From the NCBI RefSeq assembly GCF_030908245.1, contig NZ_JAVFJJ010000005.1, positions 124,001 through 188,000 of the forward strand: 64,000 nt of DNA. The letters are read 5' to 3'. The stretch is from Sinomonas sp. ASV322. GTDB lineage: Bacteria > Actinomycetota > Actinomycetes > Actinomycetales > Micrococcaceae. How positions within the stretch are numbered: the stretch's first letter is position 1; every line of letters begins with the position of its first letter. Positions 59,941 to 64,000 of this stretch are shown here, one piece after another. The notes beneath the pieces were generated by a model. It had not been told where the DNA came from, made no database searches, and was given only the letters and a program-made list of their open reading frames with translations. Position numbers and translations under genes: made by a program.

Positions 59941-61494
59941 ATGGCGCACCTCGACCCCGCACCGTCCGCAGCGCTTCCCCCGCTGTCCGCAGCGTACGAC
60001 GACGGCGCCGCACCCCGCCGTCGTCCGTCCGCCGCGGGCATCGTCCACCTGGGCCTCGGCAACTTCCACCGGGCGCACCAGGCCGTCTACACGCGGGCGG
60101 CGCTCGACGCCGCAGGGGCGGGAGGGGCGGGTGAGGCCGGGGCCGGGGATGACGCGTGGGGCATCATCGGCGTCTCTAGCCGCTCGGACACGATTCCGAC
60201 GGCCATGAAGGCGCAGGACCTCCTGTACACGGTCGTCGAGATCTCACCCGAGGGCGAGTCGTTCTCCGTGCCGGGCGTGCACACGGACGCGTTCGTGGGC
60301 GCGGCCGAGCCCGAGCGGGTCGTTGCGTCCATCGCCGCGGCGGGCACGCGCATCGTCTCGCTCACCGTCACGGAGAACGGCTACTTCTATAGCCCGCGCA
60401 CGGGGCATCTGGCCGTCGACGATCCCGCGATCCAGCACGATCTGCGCACTCCGGGACGGCCGACGACGCCGATCGGCCAGATCGTCCGCGGCCTCCAAGA
60501 GCGGGCCCGCAGCCACGGCGAACCGGTCACAATCCTGAGCTGCGACAACCTCACGGACAACGGCCATCACACCGAGCGCCTCGTCAAGGAATTCGCGGGC
60601 CTCCTGCCTGGGCCCGAGGCGGCAGAAACGCTCGCGTTCATTGAGGATCACGTCACTTTTCCGTCCACGATGGTGGACCGGATCGTCCCGGCGACCACGG
60701 ACCACTATCGCGAGCTCGTCGCGCACGGGCTCGGCTACGCCGACGGGGTTCCTGTTCCCGCTGAACCTTTCAGCATGTGGGTCCTCGAGGACCGGTTTGC
60801 CGCGGGACGTCCCGCGTGGGAGGCCGGCGGAGCCGTGTTCTCCGACGAGGTGGCCCTGTACGAGCAGCTCAAGGTCCGGCTCCTCAACGGCACGCACTCG
60901 CTCATCGCCTACCTCGGGGCGCTGTGCGGCGTCGCGACCATCTCCGAGGCCGTGAGCTCGGGGCCCATCGAGGTCGCGGCCCGGACGGTGCTGCGCGAGG
61001 AATACCTCCCGAGCGTCACGGCCCCGCGCGGCGTCGACCTCGCGGCCTACGAAGAACAGCTGTTCGTGCGGTGGCGGAACACGGCGCTCGGCCACCGGAC
61101 GAGCCAGGTCGGCACCGACGGTTCGGTCAAGCTGCGCCAGCGGGTTCCCGCGCCCGCGCTCTCCTTGCTCGACGCCGGCACGATGCCGCACTTCCTCGCC
61201 CTCACGACGGCCGCGTATCTCGCGTGTCTCGCGCCGCTCAAGGGCTTCGACCCCGGACCGCACGCCGCCGCGATGGTCGATCCCGCGCGGCCGATGCTCG
61301 CCCGCGCTGCAGCCGAGTCAGCGACGGGCCACGACCTCGCGCGGCGCGTTCTCCGCGACCACCACCTTCTCGGCGAGGCTCTCGCCGGCCGCGACGACTT
61401 CATCCAGCGGACTGGCGAACTCCTCGACACCATCCACCGTCACGGCGCGTCGGCCGCAGCCGCAGAGGCCGGCGCCGCCGCGGCCAACCGCTGA
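59941..61494 (+). CDS. Fructuronate reductase / mannitol dehydrogenase family protein
   Basis: The 517-aa protein has the N-terminal NAD site (GIVHLGLGNFHRAHQAVYTR), VTILSCDNLTDNGHHTERLV, the catalytic Lys region VRLLNGTHSLIAYLGALCG and DRIVPATTDHY. Polyol-specific long-chain dehydrogenases of this class act on mannitol, tagaturonate or fructuronate. Next to mannonate dehydratase, reduction of D-fructuronate to D-mannonate (UxuB activity) is most likely. A Gly/Ala insert (AAGAGGAGEAGAGDD, near residue 60) is low complexity. The start is ATG 2 nt after the dehydratase stop. Confidence 0.9.
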   Translation: MAHLDPAPSAALPPLSAAYDDGAAPRRRPSAAGIVHLGLGNFHRAHQAVYTRAALDAAGAGGAGEAGAGDDAWGIIGVSSRSDTIPTAMKAQDLLYTVVEISPEGESFSVPGVHTDAFVGAAEPERVVASIAAAGTRIVSLTVTENGYFYSPRTGHLAVDDPAIQHDLRTPGRPTTPIGQIVRGLQERARSHGEPVTILSCDNLTDNGHHTERLVKEFAGLLPGPEAAETLAFIEDHVTFPSTMVDRIVPATTDHYRELVAHGLGYADGVPVPAEPFSMWVLEDRFAAGRPAWEAGGAVFSDEVALYEQLKVRLLNGTHSLIAYLGALCGVATISEAVSSGPIEVAARTVLREEYLPSVTAPRGVDLAAYEEQLFVRWRNTALGHRTSQVGTDGSVKLRQRVPAPALSLLDAGTMPHFLALTTAAYLACLAPLKGFDPGPHAAAMVDPARPMLARAAAESATGHDLARRVLRDHHLLGEALAGRDDFIQRTGELLDTIHRHGASAAAAEAGAAAANR

Positions 61495-61516
61495 TCTGAG
61501 AATCCAGGAGACCTCC

Positions 61517-62569
61517 ATGACTGCACCAACTCACTCCATTGTCTGGGATACCGGACATCTTGGCCGCACCGAAGCCGCCGTCCTCCATGCCGCGCGCGAT
61601 ATCCGCGTCGAGGACCGGCCCCTTCCGCCGCTCGGGGTACGCGACGTCCTCGTCGAGATGAAGTCCGGCGGCATCTGCGGCTCGGACATGCACTACTTCG
61701 CGGACGGCCAGAACGGCACCAATGTCCTCCAAAAGCCCACGGTCCTCGGGCACGAGGCCGCCGGGGTGATCATCGCGAGCGGCGAGGAATCGGCGCTCGA
61801 GCCGGGCACCGCCGTCGTCATCGAGCCGAGCCTCCCGTGCGGTACGTGCGCGACGTGCCTCTCGGGGCATTCCAACGTCTGCCCCAACGGCCGGTGCTTC
61901 GGTTCGCCGCCCACGGACGGGCTGTTCGCGCGGCACACCGTGGTTCCGGCGTCGTCGGTCCACGTCCTGCCCGACGCGATCCCCGCCGAGATCGGTGCGG
62001 CCGTCGAGCCGCTCGCCGTCGCGGTGTGGGCCGTGGAACGGGCTCAGGTCGAGCCGGGGCACCGCGTGCTCGTGACGGGGGCCGGGCCCATCGGGCTGCT
62101 GGTCGTCCAGGTCCTCGCGGCGCGGGGCGTGCGCGAGATCGTCGTGACGGACGTCAACGACGCGCGGCTCGCCGTCGCCGCCGGGCTCGGGGCGACCGAC
62201 GCCGTCAACACAGCGACTCAGCACCTCGCCGCCGCGGGCTTCGACTGCCTCATCGAATGCTCGGGCGTGACCCGCGCCCTTGCCGACGGCATCCTGGCCC
62301 TCCGCCCGGCGGCGCGTGCCGTCGTCGTCGGCCAGGCGAAGGCCGCGGTGGACGGCATCCCGCTCGGGTTCCTGCAGCGCTACGAAATCGACCTCGTGAC
62401 TGCGTTCCGGTACAACAATGCGTTCCCCACGGCCATCGAGCTCGCGGCCTCGGGGAAGGTCGATCTCCGGTCGATCATCACGAGCACGTATCCCCTGTCC
62501 GATGTCGCGGCGGCGCTCGAGGCGCCCGTGAGCGACCCGAGCAATCTCAAAGTGCTGATCAGGTACTAA
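61517..62569 (+). CDS. Zinc-dependent alcohol dehydrogenase (L-idonate 5-dehydrogenase-like)
   Basis: The 350-aa MDR enzyme has the catalytic zinc ligands in SGGICGSDMHYFADGQNG (Cys) and VLGHEAAGVI (His-Glu). The structural zinc cysteines are in LPCGTCATCLSGHSNVCPNG. The NAD fold is VLVTGAGPIGLLVVQVLAA. C-G-S-D-x-H is the sorbitol/idonate dehydrogenase form. It oxidises a polyol or sugar acid such as L-idonate to 5-ketogluconate. It is fourth enzyme in the LacI cluster. Confidence 0.9.
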   Translation: MTAPTHSIVWDTGHLGRTEAAVLHAARDIRVEDRPLPPLGVRDVLVEMKSGGICGSDMHYFADGQNGTNVLQKPTVLGHEAAGVIIASGEESALEPGTAVVIEPSLPCGTCATCLSGHSNVCPNGRCFGSPPTDGLFARHTVVPASSVHVLPDAIPAEIGAAVEPLAVAVWAVERAQVEPGHRVLVTGAGPIGLLVVQVLAARGVREIVVTDVNDARLAVAAGLGATDAVNTATQHLAAAGFDCLIECSGVTRALADGILALRPAARAVVVGQAKAAVDGIPLGFLQRYEIDLVTAFRYNNAFPTAIELAASGKVDLRSIITSTYPLSDVAAALEAPVSDPSNLKVLIRY

Positions 62570-62582
62570 CCCGCGCCTTTAC

Positions 62583-62664
62583 ACCCACCCCGCCACCCAT
62601 ACCCACCCCCGCCACCCATACCCACCCCCGCCACCCACACCCACCCCCGCCACCCACACCCACC
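62583..62664. repeat. 19-bp C-rich tandem repeat
   Basis: ACCCACCCCCGCCACCCAT (last base T or C) is repeated four times (62583, 62601, 62620, 62639; the first lacks one C) plus a partial copy. It lies between dehydrogenase and transporter genes, within the transcribed leader of the latter if the operon continues. Confidence 0.85.
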
Positions 62665-62704
62665 AAGAAGAAAACCCTGTCGTTCCATTCAAAGGAGTTT
62701 GGAC

Positions 62705-64000
62705 ATGACCGCAGCACCCGCACCCCGAGGCCACACCGCCGTCGATCGGTCGATCGATCAGGCCAAGGTCCGCAAAGCCGCCTTCGCCGGGCTCGTCGGC
62801 ACGACGCTCGAGCTGTATGACTTCGTCATCTACGGCGCGGCGTCCGCGCTCGTCTTCAGCAAGCTCTTCTTCCCCAACGTCTCCCCTGCGGCGGGGCTCC
62901 TCGCGAGCTTCAGCACGTTCGCCGTCGGCTTCCTGTTCCGGCCGGTGGGCGGGATCTTCTTCTCGCATTTCGGCGACCGCCTCGGTCGCAAGTGGGTGCT
63001 CGTGACCACGCTGTTCCTCATGGGCGGCTCGACGCTGGCGATCGGCGTCCTGCCCACCTTTGACCAGGTCGGCCTCCTCGCGCCCGTTCTGCTCATTCTG
63101 TGCCGCGCGCTGCAGGGCTTCGGTGCGGGCGCTGAGCAGTCGGGCGGCGCGACGCTGCTCACTGAATCGGCGGCACCCGGGACCCGCGGGCGCCTCGCGT
63201 CGCTCATCATGGTCGGTGCCGCCGCGGGCACCGCGCTCGGCGCGCTCGTGTGGATCGCGGCGCAGTCGCTCGCGCCGAACGACATGATGTCGTGGGGCTG
63301 GCGGCTCGTGTTCCTCTCCAGCATCTTCGTGACCGTCGCGGCGATGATCATGCGGCGCAAGCTCGACGAATCGCCCGTGTTCGAGGAGATCAAGCAGGAT
63401 CGCACCGAGCCGCCCGCGCCGCTGCGCGAGGTGGTGAGGCACGGCAAAGCGAACGTCTTGCGGGTCATCCTCATGAACCTCGGGGTGAGCACGCAGTCGT
63501 ACACGATCCAGGTGTTCATGGCCTCGTACCTCATCACGGTCGTCAAGACCGACCCGAAGTACATCCCTGTCGTCCTGCTCATCGGCTCGCTGTGCGGCGG
63601 CGGCGCGGCGTTCGCGTTCGGCATCCTGTCGGACCGCATCGGCCGGCGCCGCGTTGTCTCCCTCATCACCGGCGCGCTCGTGCTGTTCCCGGCGCCCGCT
63701 TTCCTGCTCCTCACGACGGGCGATCCGGTTGCGATCCTGCTCGTGATCGTCATCGGCTTCATGCTCGCGTGCCAGGGCGTTGTGGGTGTTCACATGAGCT
63801 ACTTCCCGGAGGTCTTCGGGAGCCGGTACCGGTATGCCGGCGTGACGCTCGGGCGCGAATTCTCGGCGATCATCGGCGGCGGCATCGCGCCGATGGTGTG
63901 CGCGGGCCTGCTCGCGGCGTTCAACAACTCGTGGGTTCCCGTGGCCGTGTACATGGGCGCGACGATGCTGGTGAGCTTCATTGCGACGCGCATGACACCG
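62705..64000 (+). CDS. MFS transporter, MHS family (3' end beyond the window)
   Basis: The frame reads 432 codons to the window end without a stop. The start ATG follows AAAGGAG at 8 nt. The MHS pattern is clear: FAGLVGTTLELYDFVIYGAA, motif A FGDRLGRKWVLVTTLFLMGG, CRALQGFGAGAEQSGGATLL and the second motif A SDRIGRRRVVSLITGALVL. It would import the sugar acid or related organic acid used by the upstream enzymes with protons. The truncated part is probably only the last one or two spans. Confidence 0.92.
   Translation, partial: MTAAPAPRGHTAVDRSIDQAKVRKAAFAGLVGTTLELYDFVIYGAASALVFSKLFFPNVSPAAGLLASFSTFAVGFLFRPVGGIFFSHFGDRLGRKWVLVTTLFLMGGSTLAIGVLPTFDQVGLLAPVLLILCRALQGFGAGAEQSGGATLLTESAAPGTRGRLASLIMVGAAAGTALGALVWIAAQSLAPNDMMSWGWRLVFLSSIFVTVAAMIMRRKLDESPVFEEIKQDRTEPPAPLREVVRHGKANVLRVILMNLGVSTQSYTIQVFMASYLITVVKTDPKYIPVVLLIGSLCGGGAAFAFGILSDRIGRRRVVSLITGALVLFPAPAFLLLTTGDPVAILLVIVIGFMLACQGVVGVHMSYFPEVFGSRYRYAGVTLGREFSAIIGGGIAPMVCAGLLAAFNNSWVPVAVYMGATMLVSFIATRMTP

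Overview
The window is GC-rich (about 70%) single-chromosome-type DNA. Dense GTG/ATGA start-stop overlaps, a dnaK-grpE-dnaJ-hspR operon with HspR boxes, a SAM-IV riboswitch, RskA-type anti-sigma control and the general gene set point to an actinobacterium. The gene styles best fit Micrococcaceae (Arthrobacter/Sinomonas-like); this assignment is inference, as no rRNA lies in the window. No phage, plasmid, insertion-sequence or CRISPR genes were found. It looks like ordinary chromosome carrying accessory metabolic cassettes.

Layout. 1-4200: edge of an AraC-type regulator, an ECF42-type sigma factor coupled to a DGPF/YCII protein, then an ECF sigma/anti-sigma pair divergent from a secreted-repeat lipoprotein. 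Both sides of that divergent region carry the same promoter motif. 4200-9700: a DUF4375 protein and the heat-shock operon, interrupted by a striking G22-C19-G9-C16 tract. 9700-17750: FAH-family hydrolase, drug exporter, methyltransferase, VapBC-like toxin-antitoxin pair, LysE exporter, protein tyrosine phosphatase, and a kinase-like/PabB fusion. 17890-26900: cardiolipin synthase, PabC-like lyase, valine catabolism (mmsA-mmsB) with MarR and an acyl-CoA synthetase, adenosine deaminase. 27000-34020: TetR/MFS efflux pair, double-hotdog thioesterase, MHS transporter plus nucleoside hydrolase. 35000-38650: DUF3100 membrane protein and a SAM-IV-controlled DUF1737-rhodanese-metZ operon. 38700-44750: SRPBCC protein, lipoprotein, YbdK-type ligase, MerR plus coupled membrane protein, FUSC protein, aldo/keto reductase. 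45100-50700: a nitrate/taurine-type ABC importer divergent from a CitA/CitB-like two-component system. 50980-54300: acetyltransferase-aminotransferase-EamA operon divergent from an Lrp regulator. 54400-56600: a sedolisin-like secreted protease and small NTF2/SRPBCC proteins. 56700-64000: a LacI-headed sugar-acid operon (2-hydroxyacid dehydrogenase, mannonate dehydratase, fructuronate reductase, idonate-type dehydrogenase, MHS transporter running off the window).

The most unusual element is a family of intergenic arrays with a 32-bp period (20304-20542, about 44763-45007, 50685-50978). Each array has a block of units in one orientation followed by a block in the opposite orientation. The shared core is oriented so that transcripts from the left gene, and from the right gene when it is convergent, both read through copies of GGGTCAC-containing units. 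Several units can form the same small hairpin with compensatory base changes. Other repeat types (40008-40104, 34748-34826, 5144-5198, 62583-62664) also sit in gene gaps.
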